A stretch of 64,000 bases of DNA from Nocardioides eburneiflavus (GCF_004785795.1 NZ_SRRO01000001.1:744001-808000); one strand, 5' to 3'; counted from the first letter of the stretch, positions 1 to 8,565 are shown. Program-made: numbers and translations. The notes: generated by a model from the letters alone, not told the origin.

Positions 1-78
1 AGCCTGCAGTACTGCGCGACCTGCCAGACCGGCGGGAAACCGCTCGCCGACCGTCGGATGTCGAAGCTGCTGAAGTAG
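1..78 (+). CDS. C-terminal end of an Fpg/Nei-family DNA glycosylase (5' part outside window)
   Basis: The first 25 codons form an open frame ending in TAG at 76-78. The residues include YCATCQTGG and LADRRMSKLLK, which fit the C-terminal zinc finger (second Cys-x2-Cys pair) and tail of actinobacterial Fpg/Nei formamidopyrimidine or endonuclease VIII-like glycosylases, enzymes that excise oxidised bases in base excision repair. Only the end of the zinc finger is present, so the catalytic N-terminal proline and helix-two-turn-helix cannot be checked and the subfamily (Fpg versus Nei2) is open. A hairpin lies 30 bp downstream. Confidence 0.65.
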   Translation, partial: SLQYCATCQTGGKPLADRRMSKLLK

Positions 79-108
79 CCGCCTCGGGGCCCGGGCCGGG
101 ACGTGGCA

Positions 109-153
109 GAGGTGTCGGTCGGACTCACCCCCGTGCAGCCCGACCGACACCTC
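109..153. terminator. Perfect 14-bp inverted repeat between convergent genes
   Basis: Arms GAGGTGTCGGTCGG (109-122) and its exact complement (140-153) enclose a 17-nt loop. It sits between the end of the glycosylase gene (+) and the end of the zinc-finger gene (-), where a bidirectional terminator is expected. There is no U-tract, as is common in high-GC actinobacteria. The loop is longer than in canonical terminators. Confidence 0.55.
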
Positions 154-188
154 GCAGCGTCAAGACTACCCTGACGTCGCAGATCGTC

Positions 189-578
189 TCACGCAGTGGC
201 GCCCTTGTCGCCCGATTTGCGGGCGAATCTCTCCCACGCGGCCTGTCGCGACACCCCGAGCGCGCGACCGATCTCCGCCCACGACACCCGGCGGGTGCGA
301 AGCATGTCGACCCACTCGTGGGCGAAGGCGGTGGTCTGCTCGGCGGAGGACATGATCATCGGCAAGGTGGCGAGCACCTCGGCGTCGGTCATCGAGTCCC
401 ACGGCAACGTGCTGCGGGCGGCCGCGAGGAGCTCCTCGTCGTGGATCGTCTCGTGGAAGTCGTCGATGCAGCGCGCGCACACCTGCGCACCCAGGCCGCC
501 GATCAACGGCAGGTCCGTCCCGGGGCCCCCGGGCTCGCCGCAGAAGGAGCAGATCCTGCCCTCGCGCGTGATCGCCAT
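189..578 (-). CDS. ClpX-type C4 zinc finger plus C-terminal helix-turn-helix protein
   Basis: The product has 129 aa. The N-terminus has CSFC and CARC pairs about 18 residues apart, a C4 zinc ribbon like that at the N-terminus of ClpX. The C-terminal third (SWAEIGRALGVSRQAAWERF) reads as a helix-turn-helix. The middle is acidic and helical. There is no ATPase domain, so this is not ClpX. The ATG at 578 is chosen because GAGGGAGGG lies just upstream; a longer frame to 803 has no such site. It may be a small DNA-binding regulator or adaptor, but no target can be inferred. The gene follows aat on the same strand with a 104-bp gap. Confidence 0.7.
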   Translation of the reverse strand: MAITREGRICSFCGEPGGPGTDLPLIGGLGAQVCARCIDDFHETIHDEELLAAARSTLPWDSMTDAEVLATLPMIMSSAEQTTAFAHEWVDMLRTRRVSWAEIGRALGVSRQAAWERFARKSGDKGATA

Positions 579-682
579 GCCGCACCCTCCCTCTCGCCGG
601 CCGCTGCGTCGATCGTACGGCCCGGTCCGCTTCCCTGATCGCGGACCGTGGATTTGGCCCGGTCGGTGAGTCGTACAGTCCG

Positions 683-1378
683 TCAGAGGTCGAGCCGGAA
701 CACGTCGGGGATCGGCGTGTCCAGGCAGCGCCGCAGGCACTCGAGGTAGTCCGCGCGCGGGCGGCGTACGACTCCGAGCGAGGCCAGGTGCGGGGTCTGC
801 CACTGCACGTCGAGCACACGGTGGCGTGCGTGCTCGTCGCGGAGCAGGTCGACGAGGGCGACGAGGGCGACCTTGGAGGCGTCACGCTCACGGTGGAACA
901 TCGACTCCCCGGCGAACAGCCCGCCGACGGCGACGCCGTACAGCCCGCCGGCCAGCCGGCCGTCGCGCCACGCCTCGACCGAGTGCGCCCAGCCGAGCCG
1001 GTGCAGGCGCCCGTAGGCCCGGCGGAACGGCTGGGTGATCCAGCCGTCGGGCCGGTCGGGGCTGCCGCACGCCGCCATGACCTCGTCGAACGCGGTGTCG
1101 ACGCGGATCTCGAAGTCGCGCACCGAGCGGCGCAGCGACCGCGAGACGCGGAGTCCGTCGAGCGGCAGGACGCCCCGCTCCACGGGGGAGAACCAGCCGA
1201 GGTGCTCCTCGACGTCCAGCGTCACCGGCATCGGGAAGAGCCCCTGGGCGTACGCCGTGACGAGGGTGCCCGGCTCGAGGTCCGCGCCGAGGGCGACCAG
1301 GTCGTCGTCGGGGTCCCACGTCGAGGGCGGGGGGAAGGCCCACGGCGTCGGAGCGGGGGCGATGGGCACGATTCGCAC
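683..1378 (-). CDS. aat: Leucyl/phenylalanyl-tRNA--protein transferase
   Basis: Aat transfers Leu or Phe from tRNA to proteins with N-terminal Arg or Lys, creating N-degrons for ClpS/ClpAP(CP) turnover in the cytoplasm. Family motifs are clear: DDLVALGADLEPGTL and GLFPMP near the N-terminus, WITQPFRRAYGRLH in the middle, then GGLYGVAVGGLFAGESMF and TPHLASLG. The length of about 231 aa matches the family. The start is uncertain: TTG at 1390 has AAAGG directly adjacent, too close, so GTG at 1378 (12 nt from AAAGG) is preferred and fits the usual N-terminus. The gene is divergent from the EcsC-like gene. Confidence 0.9.
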   Translation of the reverse strand: MRIVPIAPAPTPWAFPPPSTWDPDDDLVALGADLEPGTLVTAYAQGLFPMPVTLDVEEHLGWFSPVERGVLPLDGLRVSRSLRRSVRDFEIRVDTAFDEVMAACGSPDRPDGWITQPFRRAYGRLHRLGWAHSVEAWRDGRLAGGLYGVAVGGLFAGESMFHRERDASKVALVALVDLLRDEHARHRVLDVQWQTPHLASLGVVRRPRADYLECLRRCLDTPIPDVFRLDL

Positions 1379-1485
1379 GGTAGCGAACAACCTTTCACGC
1401 CGGGGCGTCGTCTATCCGTCGACGTGCGCCCGCTGGCCTCGGCTCACGTGCGCTGCGGTGCGACACCGGAACGTACGATCGGGGC

Positions 1486-2163
1486 ATGGGCTTGAAGCAG
1501 ACCGTCGGGCGCCAGCTCGCGCCGAAGATCCAGGAGCTCACCCCGGGGCTGAGCGCGGGGTTCGTCCGCGAGGCGCTCAACCGCGCGATCGACGGCATCG
1601 GACCGCTGGCGCCTGCGGCCGTGGCCGCCGACAAGCAGCTGCGCGAGCAGCGCGGCAACGTCGAGCGGGCGATCCACGAGGTCATCGAGAACAACGTGCG
1701 CATCGCCGGCGCCCAGGGCTTCGCCACCAACGTCGGCGGCCTGGTGACGATGGCGGTCGCGATCCCGGCCAACGTGACGGGCCTCGCGGTCATCCAGTGC
1801 CGGATGGTGGCCGGCATCGCACACCTGCGCGGTCACGACCTGACCGATCCCCGCGTCCGCAACGCGATCCTCGCGCTGCTCCTCGGCGAGGAGCACGTCA
1901 CCGAGATGGTGAGGAAGAAGAAGCTCCCCGCGACCCCGATGGCGCTGGCGACCGCGCCCGTGCACGACCCGTCGATCGACGGCACCATCTCTGCCGTCGT
2001 CGCCTCCGACATCTTGACCCGGGTCGTGGGCAAGCGGCTCGCGACCACCGTCGGCCGCCGGGTGCCGATCATCGGCGGCGTCGTCGGCATGGGCGCCGAC
2101 GGCTTCGCGACGTGGAAGGTCGGGAGGTACGCCGACCGCGAGCTGCTGCCACGCCGGCGCTGA
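1486..2163 (+). CDS. EcsC-family protein
   Basis: The product has 225 aa and resembles the EcsC family: an N-terminal helical part, a central hydrophobic stretch (GGLVTMAVAIPANVTGLAVIQCRM) and a glycine-rich C-terminal segment (VPIIGGVVGMGADGFATW). EcsC proteins are membrane-associated; in Bacillus the ecs locus affects transport and secretion, but the biochemical role is unknown. No good Shine-Dalgarno is visible before the ATG. The gene is monocistronic and convergent with the sulfotransferase operon, 27 bp away. Confidence 0.6.
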   Translation: MGLKQTVGRQLAPKIQELTPGLSAGFVREALNRAIDGIGPLAPAAVAADKQLREQRGNVERAIHEVIENNVRIAGAQGFATNVGGLVTMAVAIPANVTGLAVIQCRMVAGIAHLRGHDLTDPRVRNAILALLLGEEHVTEMVRKKKLPATPMALATAPVHDPSIDGTISAVVASDILTRVVGKRLATTVGRRVPIIGGVVGMGADGFATWKVGRYADRELLPRRR

Positions 2164-2190
2164 CGGTCTCCCGCCCGGTCAGGGCTGGTC

Positions 2191-3387
2191 TCAGCCCCGG
2201 CTGCGGCCCCGCACACGCCGGTAGGCGTCGAGGGTGCCGCGTCCGGCGGGGCTGTTCTCGAGCGTGGTGACGACCTTGCGCCTCGCCCGGTACGCCGGGG
2301 TGAGGCGGGCCCGGTCCCGCTCCTCGCGCGCCTCCCGCAGCTCCTCGTGCAGCCGCTCCTCCACCCCACGCAGCCGCGCGGCCTCGACCAGCAGGGCGCT
2401 GATCGCGTCGAGCGCGGGCGGCAGCAGCTCCTCGGCGCCCACCGCGTCGGGGTCGGCGAAGGGGCCCTGGTCGGGGCCGAGGAGGTCGTCGAGCGAGCCG
2501 ACCACGTCGTAGCCGCGCTCGGCGAGCACGTCGATCCAGCCCTGGGACAACGCGCGCGCCCAGGCGTGGTCGTCGGGCGCGAGGCCCAGCCGGGCCGAGG
2601 CCACGCCGCGCGAGAGGGTCTGGTGGGCGAGGGTCTCGCGCACGAGCGGTCGGTAGTCGGGGGGCGCGATGATCGAGGTGACGCGCTCGTTGACCGTGCG
2701 CAGCAGCGCCGTCTCAGGCACGCCGAGCGACGGGTTCTCCCGCTCTGCGGTCAGGTCGAGCGGCAGGTCGTCGAGGCCGAAGGTCCGCGAGAACCGGCGC
2801 CACAGCTCGCCCCGGTCTGACCCGGACGGCGGCAGCGTGACCAGGTGCACGTGCTCGGGCGGGAGGGAGGACCCCCACCGCTCGAGGATGTCGGGGACCT
2901 CCTGGACCGCCCAGAACCACGACCCGATGCGCGAGTCCCGCTCGGGGTCGCGGATGGTGCGCAGGAACCGGCCGTAGGTGATGTGGCTGCGGTGCTTGAC
3001 GTTCTCCTGCCACTCGGCCGGGATCTGGCGCACGAGGTCGCGCGCCGACAGCACGAGGTGCACCTCGGTGTCGCCCAGGGAGGCGAGCGCACGCTCGACC
3101 TGGGTGGGGGTCGCGCGGGCGAAGATCTCGTGGCTGACGATCGCCGTACCGTGCCAGTCGCGCACCTGCGCGGCGAGCCGGTCCCACGCCCCGACGGCCT
3201 CGGTCTCGATGCCGCCCCAGGGCAGCGTCATCAGGTCGAGCGCGGCCAGGAAGTGGGCGTCGAAGCGGTCCGCCGGGTAGAGGATGTCGTGCTCGCGCAG
3301 CACGGACTGGTTGCGGAAGAGGACGTCCTGGAGGTAGGACGTGCCGGTCTTCGGGCAGCCCACGTGCAGCAGCACCCGCCTGCTCAC
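2191..3387 (-). CDS. Sulfotransferase family protein (third gene of sulfotransferase operon)
   Basis: The 398-aa product begins with HVGCPKTGTSYLQ (about residues 8-20), the PAPS 5'-phosphosulfate loop with its lysine, marking PAPS-dependent sulfotransferases. LVLSARDLVRQIPAEWQ matches the 3'-phosphate-binding strand and helix. The C-terminal 90 residues include an Arg/Glu-rich probable coiled coil and a basic tail. The acceptor is unknown; a cell-surface glycan or lipid is plausible but inferred. The ATG overlaps the preceding gene's stop (ATGA, 3384-3387), so translation is probably coupled. It is a paralogue of the two upstream genes. Confidence 0.8.
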   Translation of the reverse strand: MSRRVLLHVGCPKTGTSYLQDVLFRNQSVLREHDILYPADRFDAHFLAALDLMTLPWGGIETEAVGAWDRLAAQVRDWHGTAIVSHEIFARATPTQVERALASLGDTEVHLVLSARDLVRQIPAEWQENVKHRSHITYGRFLRTIRDPERDSRIGSWFWAVQEVPDILERWGSSLPPEHVHLVTLPPSGSDRGELWRRFSRTFGLDDLPLDLTAERENPSLGVPETALLRTVNERVTSIIAPPDYRPLVRETLAHQTLSRGVASARLGLAPDDHAWARALSQGWIDVLAERGYDVVGSLDDLLGPDQGPFADPDAVGAEELLPPALDAISALLVEAARLRGVEERLHEELREAREERDRARLTPAYRARRKVVTTLENSPAGRGTLDAYRRVRGRSRG

Positions 3388-4487
3388 CGCTCCACCTGCC
3401 CTTCGGTCGTGCCGCCCGGCGTGCGCCAGGTCGGGTCGACGATCATCGTGATCGCCAGGTCCAGCACCTGCTGGTCGTCAGCCCCCGCCGCTGCGTCCCG
3501 CGCGGCGCGGGGCCCGAGATCGGCGAGGTCGCCGACGACAGGGTAGCCAGCGCGCGACACCTGCCGGCCAAGCCGGGCTGCGGAGGCAGCGACCCACTCC
3601 TGCTCACCGACCGGCACCCCGACGGGCGCGACACCGGTGTCGGGGATCCGACGCTGCAGCGTCCGCATCAGCGCCGGGCGCTCGGCGGCCGGGGCCCGCA
3701 GCCCGACCACCGCGGCGATCCGGCGCGCCAGCTCGGCCTGGTCGGCGCCCGGCGTCCGCACGTCCGGCAGGCGGCGTACGCCGACCTGGCCCGGCAGCAG
3801 GTCGAGGTCGGTGACGACCCGCACGAACGGGCGACGCCCGCCCCAGCGGCGTACGGAGTCGACGAGGTCGACGCGCGCCGGGAGCTGGTCGCGCTCGCGC
3901 CAGAACCGCAGCCAGTCGCCCCACGGCCTGCTGCCGTGCTCGAAGCAACGCTGCGTCCAGGTGTGGGCGAGGAGGTCGTCGAGCGGGGCACCGACGGCGA
4001 CGACGAACGGTCGCGGACCGCCCTCTGGGCGGCCGCGGGCGAGCAGGTGCTCACGGGCGGCGGCGGTGACGAGCGGGTCGCCGACCAGCCGGAACCGTCG
4101 TCGCCACGGGCGCGCCCAGCTCGTCCGCACGGGGTCGGGCCCGAGGTCGACGAGGTCGTCGGCGAGCAGGACGCTCGCCACCCGCAGGAGCTCGCGCGGG
4201 TCGATCGTGGAGGGGTCGACCGGCCGCGGTCCGTACGACGGGGCGGGCAGCCCGGCGAGCGGCAGGTCGGCCTTGCCGCGGCCGGCGGCCGGGGCGGTCA
4301 GCACCCGGTCGACGAGCGCCGTCGGGATCGGCGCCGCTGCGGCCGAGTTGATCCGGCGGAGCAGCTCGAGCTGCTGGGCACCGGGCACCGCTCGCGTCGC
4401 CGGCTCGGCCTCGGCGGTCCAGACCCGCCACGGGGTCGTGCCACCTGCGCGGAGGTGGGCGACCCAGCCGTGCGCCCTGCCGGTCAC
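3384..4487 (-). CDS. Degenerate sulfotransferase-like protein lacking the PAPS-loop lysine
   Basis: The 367-aa protein looks unassigned alone but aligns by eye with its two neighbours. PFVVAVGAPLDDLLAHTW matches their VVYSARDLGRQLPAAW segment, DSVRRWGGRRPFVRVVT matches LARWGAKVPPERVHVVT, and RAGYPVVGDLADLGP matches GVDVIGDVEDLRP. At the N-terminus, where they have GAPKTGTT, it has only RAGGTT, so the lysine that grips the sulfate donor is absent. I infer a catalytically dead paralogue, perhaps a partner subunit. It overlaps both neighbours by 4 bp (ATGA), so it is co-translated rather than decaying. Confidence 0.55.
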   Translation of the reverse strand: MTGRAHGWVAHLRAGGTTPWRVWTAEAEPATRAVPGAQQLELLRRINSAAAAPIPTALVDRVLTAPAAGRGKADLPLAGLPAPSYGPRPVDPSTIDPRELLRVASVLLADDLVDLGPDPVRTSWARPWRRRFRLVGDPLVTAAAREHLLARGRPEGGPRPFVVAVGAPLDDLLAHTWTQRCFEHGSRPWGDWLRFWRERDQLPARVDLVDSVRRWGGRRPFVRVVTDLDLLPGQVGVRRLPDVRTPGADQAELARRIAAVVGLRAPAAERPALMRTLQRRIPDTGVAPVGVPVGEQEWVAASAARLGRQVSRAGYPVVGDLADLGPRAARDAAAGADDQQVLDLAITMIVDPTWRTPGGTTEGQVER

Positions 4488-5569
4488 CGGTCGCGCAGCC
4501 GGCGCGCGGTGTCGCGCAGCCGGCCACTGACGGACTCGGCCGACGCGCGGTTGGCCGCCTCCTGGGTCATCACGGTGAGCGCGTCGAGCGCGGCCCCGAG
4601 CTCGAGCTTGGCGCGGACGCGGTCAGGGTCCTTCCACTCCTCGCCCTCGGCGGGACGGCGTGGTCGCAGGTCCTCCACGTCGCCGATGACGTCGACACCG
4701 GAGCCCTTGATCCAGTCGATCCAGAGGGCGGCCTGCTGCTCGGCGAACTCGTAGCGGTCGGGTGGCAGCCGCACCGGCACGGCCTTGCGGGAGACGAGCA
4801 CCTGCTGGGCGAGCAGCTCGCGGATGAGGGCGTCGTACGCCGGGTCGCGCCACACACCGAGCTCGAGGCGGCGGTTGAGCTTGCGCAGCAGGGAGGTCTC
4901 CGCGATGCCGAGCGAGCGGTTGTCGCGCTCGGAGTCGAGCGGCGCCCAGGCGGGGTCGATGCCGAAGGCGCGACAGAACCGCAGCCACAGCTCGTCGCCG
5001 TTGGGACCGCGGTCGTGCGGGACGGTGACGACGTGGACCCGCTCCGGGGGCACCTTGGCGCCCCACCGCGCGAGGACGGTGGGCAGGTCCATCGCGTTGA
5101 AGAACCAGGTCTGGCCGCGCTCGACCTTGGTGAGGAAGCGCTTGAACGGCCACTTGCGTCCCTGCTTGATCGACTCCTGCCACGCGGCCGGCAGCTGGCG
5201 GCCGAGATCGCGCGCGGAGTAGACGACGTGGACCTCGTCGCCGGCGAGGTCGTTCATCGCCTTGGCGACCTTCTCGGGCTTGGCCCCGGCGAGGATCTCG
5301 TGGCTGATGACGACGTTGCCGTCGGCGCGTCGGACCTTGCGCATCATCGCGTCCCACGCCCCGGAGGCGTGCCCGGGCGCACCGCCCCAGTCCTGCTCGA
5401 GGAGGTCGAGCGCGGCCCGGAAGTGGAACATGTCGGACCGTCCGCCGCGGCGGCTGGGGATCGTCACGCCGTGCCGGGCGAGGGTCGGGCTGTTGAGCAG
5501 GAGCCGGTCCTGGAGGTAGGTGGTGCCGGTCTTCGGGGCGCCGATGTGCAGGTGGACGACTCGGCTCAT
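4484..5569 (-). CDS. Sulfotransferase family protein (first gene of operon)
   Basis: The product has 361 aa. The N-terminus VVHLHIGAPKTGTTYLQDRL carries a complete PAPS 5'-phosphosulfate loop, and YSARDLGRQLPAAWQES fits the 3'-phosphate site. The start is ATG 5569, right before the loop; an in-frame ATG at 5623 would add 18 unrelated residues encoded partly by an intergenic repeat. The enzyme should transfer sulfate from PAPS to an unknown hydroxyl or amino acceptor. It heads a three-gene operon joined by ATGA overlaps. Upstream lies a palindromic repeat shared with the end of the HMG-CoA lyase gene. Confidence 0.8.
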   Translation of the reverse strand: MSRVVHLHIGAPKTGTTYLQDRLLLNSPTLARHGVTIPSRRGGRSDMFHFRAALDLLEQDWGGAPGHASGAWDAMMRKVRRADGNVVISHEILAGAKPEKVAKAMNDLAGDEVHVVYSARDLGRQLPAAWQESIKQGRKWPFKRFLTKVERGQTWFFNAMDLPTVLARWGAKVPPERVHVVTVPHDRGPNGDELWLRFCRAFGIDPAWAPLDSERDNRSLGIAETSLLRKLNRRLELGVWRDPAYDALIRELLAQQVLVSRKAVPVRLPPDRYEFAEQQAALWIDWIKGSGVDVIGDVEDLRPRRPAEGEEWKDPDRVRAKLELGAALDALTVMTQEAANRASAESVSGRLRDTARRLRDR

Positions 5570-5590
5570 GGCGCTGATTGTGCCCGAGTC

Positions 5591-5657
5591 GGGGTAGTCC
5601 AGTGGGAAGTGGCTGCCGAACACCGTCCGGGACGACCGTTCGTCACTGGACTACCCC
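5591..5657. repeat. Type-2 palindromic repeat, copy A (GGGGTAGTCCAGTG arms)
   Basis: Arms GGGGTAGTCCAGTG (5591-5604) and CACTGGACTACCCC (5644-5657) are perfectly complementary, with a 39-nt spacer. The right arm is preceded by GACCGTTCG. The same motif recurs at 24719-24816. The right arm supplies the TAG stop codon of the HMG-CoA lyase gene. Confidence 0.75.
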
Positions 5658-6583
5658 GCCGACCCGGAGAGGGCGCGTACGACGGCGCTGGGGCTCGGGC
5701 GGCCCAGGTGGCCGGCCATCCAGGTGCTGGTCGCCACCACGGCGTCGAGGTCGACCCCGTGGTCGATGCCCAGCCCGGTCAGCATCCAGACGAGGTCCTC
5801 GGTGGCGAGGTTGCCGGTCGCCGACCTCGCGTAGGGGCAGCCGCCGAGGCCGCCGGCGCTGGCGTCGAAGGTGGTGATCCCCTCCTGCAGCGCGGCGTAC
5901 GTGTTGGCGAGCGCCTGGCCGTAGGTGTCGTGGAAGTGCATCGCGAGACGGTCGGTGCCGACGCCCGCGGCGGCGAAGGCGGCGACGAGCGCCTTCACGT
6001 GCCCGGCGGTCGCGACGCCGATGGTGTCGCCCAGGCTCAGCTGGCTGGCACCGAGGTCGAGCAGGCGGGTGCCGGCGGCGACGACCTGCTCGATCCCGAC
6101 CGCCCCCTCCCACGGGTCGCCGAAGCACATCGAGACGTACGCCCGCACGTCCATGCCCGCCTCCCGGGCGCGCGCGACCGTCGGCTCGAACATCGCGAAC
6201 TGCTCGTCGAACGTGCGGTTGAGGTTCTTGCTCGCGAAGGTCTCGGTCGCGCTGCCGAAGATCGCGACGTGCTCCAGGCCGAGCTCCAGCGCCCGGTCGA
6301 GGCCGCGCTCGTTGGGCACCAGCACCGGCAGGTGGCGGCCCGCCTCGCCGAGCTCGGCCATCAGCTCCGCGGCGTCGGCGAGCTGCGGCACCCACCGCGG
6401 GTGCACGAAGCTGGTGGCCTCGACGACCGGGAGGCCGGCGGCGACGAGGCGGCGCACGAACTCGGCCTTGACCTCGACCGGGACGATCGCCTGCTCGTTC
6501 TGCAGCCCGTCGCGCGGGCCGACCTCGTAGATCGTGACGTGCGCGGGGAGGCCGTCGGCGGGCACCGTCATCGGAAGGTTCAC
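5651..6583 (-). CDS. Hydroxymethylglutaryl-CoA lyase
   Basis: The enzyme cleaves 3-hydroxy-3-methylglutaryl-CoA to acetoacetate and acetyl-CoA, the last step of leucine degradation. The roughly 310-aa HMGL-like TIM barrel shows IYEVGPRDGLQNE (metal and substrate site near the N-terminus), MHFHDTYGQALANTYAAL (metal-binding His pair) and GGLGGCPYARSATGNLATED (loop with the catalytic Cys). GTG at 6583 is preferred because AAGGAG sits 7 nt upstream; the longer frame would begin inside a repeat. It follows the carboxylase alpha subunit gene on the same strand, completing an operon that runs mccB, mccA, then this gene. Confidence 0.9.
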   Translation of the reverse strand: MNLPMTVPADGLPAHVTIYEVGPRDGLQNEQAIVPVEVKAEFVRRLVAAGLPVVEATSFVHPRWVPQLADAAELMAELGEAGRHLPVLVPNERGLDRALELGLEHVAIFGSATETFASKNLNRTFDEQFAMFEPTVARAREAGMDVRAYVSMCFGDPWEGAVGIEQVVAAGTRLLDLGASQLSLGDTIGVATAGHVKALVAAFAAAGVGTDRLAMHFHDTYGQALANTYAALQEGITTFDASAGGLGGCPYARSATGNLATEDLVWMLTGLGIDHGVDLDAVVATSTWMAGHLGRPSPSAVVRALSGSAG

Positions 6584-6590
6584 TGCTTGG

Positions 6591-6596
6591 CTCCTT
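6591..6596 (-). promoter_or_regulatory. Ribosome binding site fixing the HMG-CoA lyase start
   Basis: AAGGAG on the minus strand lies 7 nt before GTG 6583. It decides between this start, the upstream GTG 6607 and the downstream ATG 6571. Confidence 0.7.
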
Positions 6597-6634
6597 GGTT
6601 TCGACACTCTCGTACCTCGCTGCTCAACCAGCGG
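6597..6634. repeat. Type-1 palindromic repeat R1
   Basis: This copy reads GGTTTCGACACTCTCG... and ends ...GCTCAACCAGCGG on the plus strand, one member of a family of about 40-bp repeats (consensus GGTCTCGACACG, then a TCCTCGCTGCTC core, then ACCAGCGG). It lies in the mccA/HMG-CoA lyase gap and provides the TGA stop of mccA (6624-6626). Confidence 0.75.
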
Positions 6635-8537
6635 GGTCCGGCTCCACCACGAAGAGCAGGGCGCCGAGCTTGACCAGGTCGCCCGTCGCGGCCCCGACCG
6701 AGGTCACGGTGCCGGCGAAGGGTGCCTTGAGCGCGAGCTCCATCTTCATCGCTTCCATCACGCCCAGCGTCTCACCCTCGGCCACGTGCTGGCCCTCGGT
6801 GACGTCGACCGCGAGCACGGTGCCGGGCATCGGCGCGAGCAGGGTGCCGTCGCCGGCGGCCACGGCGTGGTCGCCGAACGGGTCGGGCCGCTCCCACAGC
6901 CATCTCTGGCCGCGGTGCACCACGTCGACGAAGCCGCGCTGGACGTTGAGGACCGCGTGCTCGGGGCGGCCGTCGACGAGGAGGTGCACGGTGTGGTCCG
7001 CCGCCGACACGAGGCGTACGTCGTGGGTGGTGCCGTCGAGCGTGACCCGGCCGCGGTGCCGGTCGACCACCACCAGGTCGTCGCCGAGCATCACGGTGTC
7101 GGGCGCGGGGTCGCCGCCCATCCGCCAGCCGTCGGCGCGCCACGGGCCGCTGCCCGCCCCGGCGGTGTCGAGAAGCACCTCGGTCCACGCGCCGAGGACC
7201 CGGGCGAGCGAGGAGTCGGGTGCGGGGACCTCGTGGCGGTCGAGCCAGGCGGTGTCGATGGTCGCGTCGCGGAACTCCTCCGACGCGGCGAGCGCGCGGA
7301 GGAAGCCGGTGTTGGTGGTGATGCCGAGGATCGCGGTCTCACCCAGCGCGTCGACGAGTGCCGCGCGGGCGGCCTCGCGGTCGGCGCCCCACGCGATGAC
7401 CTTGCCCAGCATGGGGTCGTAGGAGGTGGAGACCTCCTGGTTCGCCTCGAGCGCGTGGTCGACGCGCACCCCTTCACGAGAACCCCACCGCACGAGGGAG
7501 GTGCGACCGGCCTGGGGCAGGAAGCCGTTGAACGAGTCCTCGGCGTAGACGCGGGCCTCGATGGCGTGGCCATCGAGCGTCACCTCGTCCTGCGTGAAGT
7601 CCAGCGCCTCGCCCGCCGCCACGCGCAGCTGCTGCTCGACCAGGTCGACGCGCTCGCCGCGCACCCGGGTGACCTCCTCGGTCACCGGGTGCTCGACCTG
7701 GAGGCGGGTGTTCATCTCGAGGAAGTAGAACTCGCCGGTCGCGGTGTCGAGCAGGAACTCGACCGTTCCGGCGTTGGTGTAGCCCACCTCCCGGGCCAGG
7801 TCGACGCCCGCCCGGGCGACCGCGGCGCGCTGGTCCGGCGACAGCGTCGGGGCCGGAGCCTCCTCCAGGACCTTCTGGTGCCGGCGCTGGGTGGAGCAGT
7901 CGCGCTCGAAGAAGTGGCGCACGTTGCCGTGGGCGTCGCCCATGACCTGCACCTCGATGTGCCGGCCGGACTCGACATACTTCTCGATGAGCAGGGTGTC
8001 GTCCCCGAAGGAGCTGGCCGCCTCGCGGGCCGCGGACGCCTTCGCCTCGGGGAGCTCGGCCGCGGACCGCACGACCCGCATGCCCTTCCCGCCGCCACCG
8101 GCGGCCGCCTTGACCAGCACCGGGTAGGCCAAGGTGGCGGGGTCGTCGTCGAGGGAGTACGACGGCACGACCGGCACCCCGGCAGCGACGGCGACCTCGC
8201 GGGCGGCGTCCTTGCGACCCATCGCGTCCATCACCTCGGCGCTGGGCCCGACGAGGGTGATGCCCGCCTCGGCCAGCGCCCGGGCGAACGGCGCCCGCTC
8301 GGACAGGAAGCCGTAGCCGGGGTGCACGAACCCGGCGCCGGACTCGCGCGCGGCGGCGACGACCTCGTCGATGTCGAGGTAGGACCCCACCCGGACCGTG
8401 CGGTCGGCCGCCCGCACGTGGGGCGCGTCCGCGTCGAGGTCGGTGTGGATCGCGACCGTGCGCCAGCCGAGGCGGCGCGCCGTACGCATGACCCGCAGGG
8501 CGATCTCGCCGCGGTTGGCGATCAGCAACGTCTTCAT
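6624..8537 (-). CDS. Methylcrotonyl-CoA carboxylase alpha subunit (biotin carboxylase plus biotin carrier)
   Basis: The 637-aa protein starts MKTLLIANRGEIALRV, the biotin carboxylase N-domain. GGGGKGMRVV is the ATP-grasp glycine loop, EMNTRLQVEHPVTE is the active-site segment, and VMEAMKMEL near the C-terminus holds the biotinylated lysine. It carboxylates biotin with ATP and bicarbonate and hands the group to the beta subunit. The methylcrotonyl assignment rests on the partners (MccB-type beta subunit and HMG-CoA lyase); sequence alone also fits an acetyl/propionyl-CoA carboxylase. ATG 8537 has AAGGAG 6 nt upstream. The stop codon lies in a palindromic repeat. Confidence 0.88.
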   Translation of the reverse strand: MKTLLIANRGEIALRVMRTARRLGWRTVAIHTDLDADAPHVRAADRTVRVGSYLDIDEVVAAARESGAGFVHPGYGFLSERAPFARALAEAGITLVGPSAEVMDAMGRKDAAREVAVAAGVPVVPSYSLDDDPATLAYPVLVKAAAGGGGKGMRVVRSAAELPEAKASAAREAASSFGDDTLLIEKYVESGRHIEVQVMGDAHGNVRHFFERDCSTQRRHQKVLEEAPAPTLSPDQRAAVARAGVDLAREVGYTNAGTVEFLLDTATGEFYFLEMNTRLQVEHPVTEEVTRVRGERVDLVEQQLRVAAGEALDFTQDEVTLDGHAIEARVYAEDSFNGFLPQAGRTSLVRWGSREGVRVDHALEANQEVSTSYDPMLGKVIAWGADREAARAALVDALGETAILGITTNTGFLRALAASEEFRDATIDTAWLDRHEVPAPDSSLARVLGAWTEVLLDTAGAGSGPWRADGWRMGGDPAPDTVMLGDDLVVVDRHRGRVTLDGTTHDVRLVSAADHTVHLLVDGRPEHAVLNVQRGFVDVVHRGQRWLWERPDPFGDHAVAAGDGTLLAPMPGTVLAVDVTEGQHVAEGETLGVMEAMKMELALKAPFAGTVTSVGAATGDLVKLGALLFVVEPDPAG

Positions 8538-8565
8538 TGGTTCTCCTTCGAGCTTCACCAGCCTC

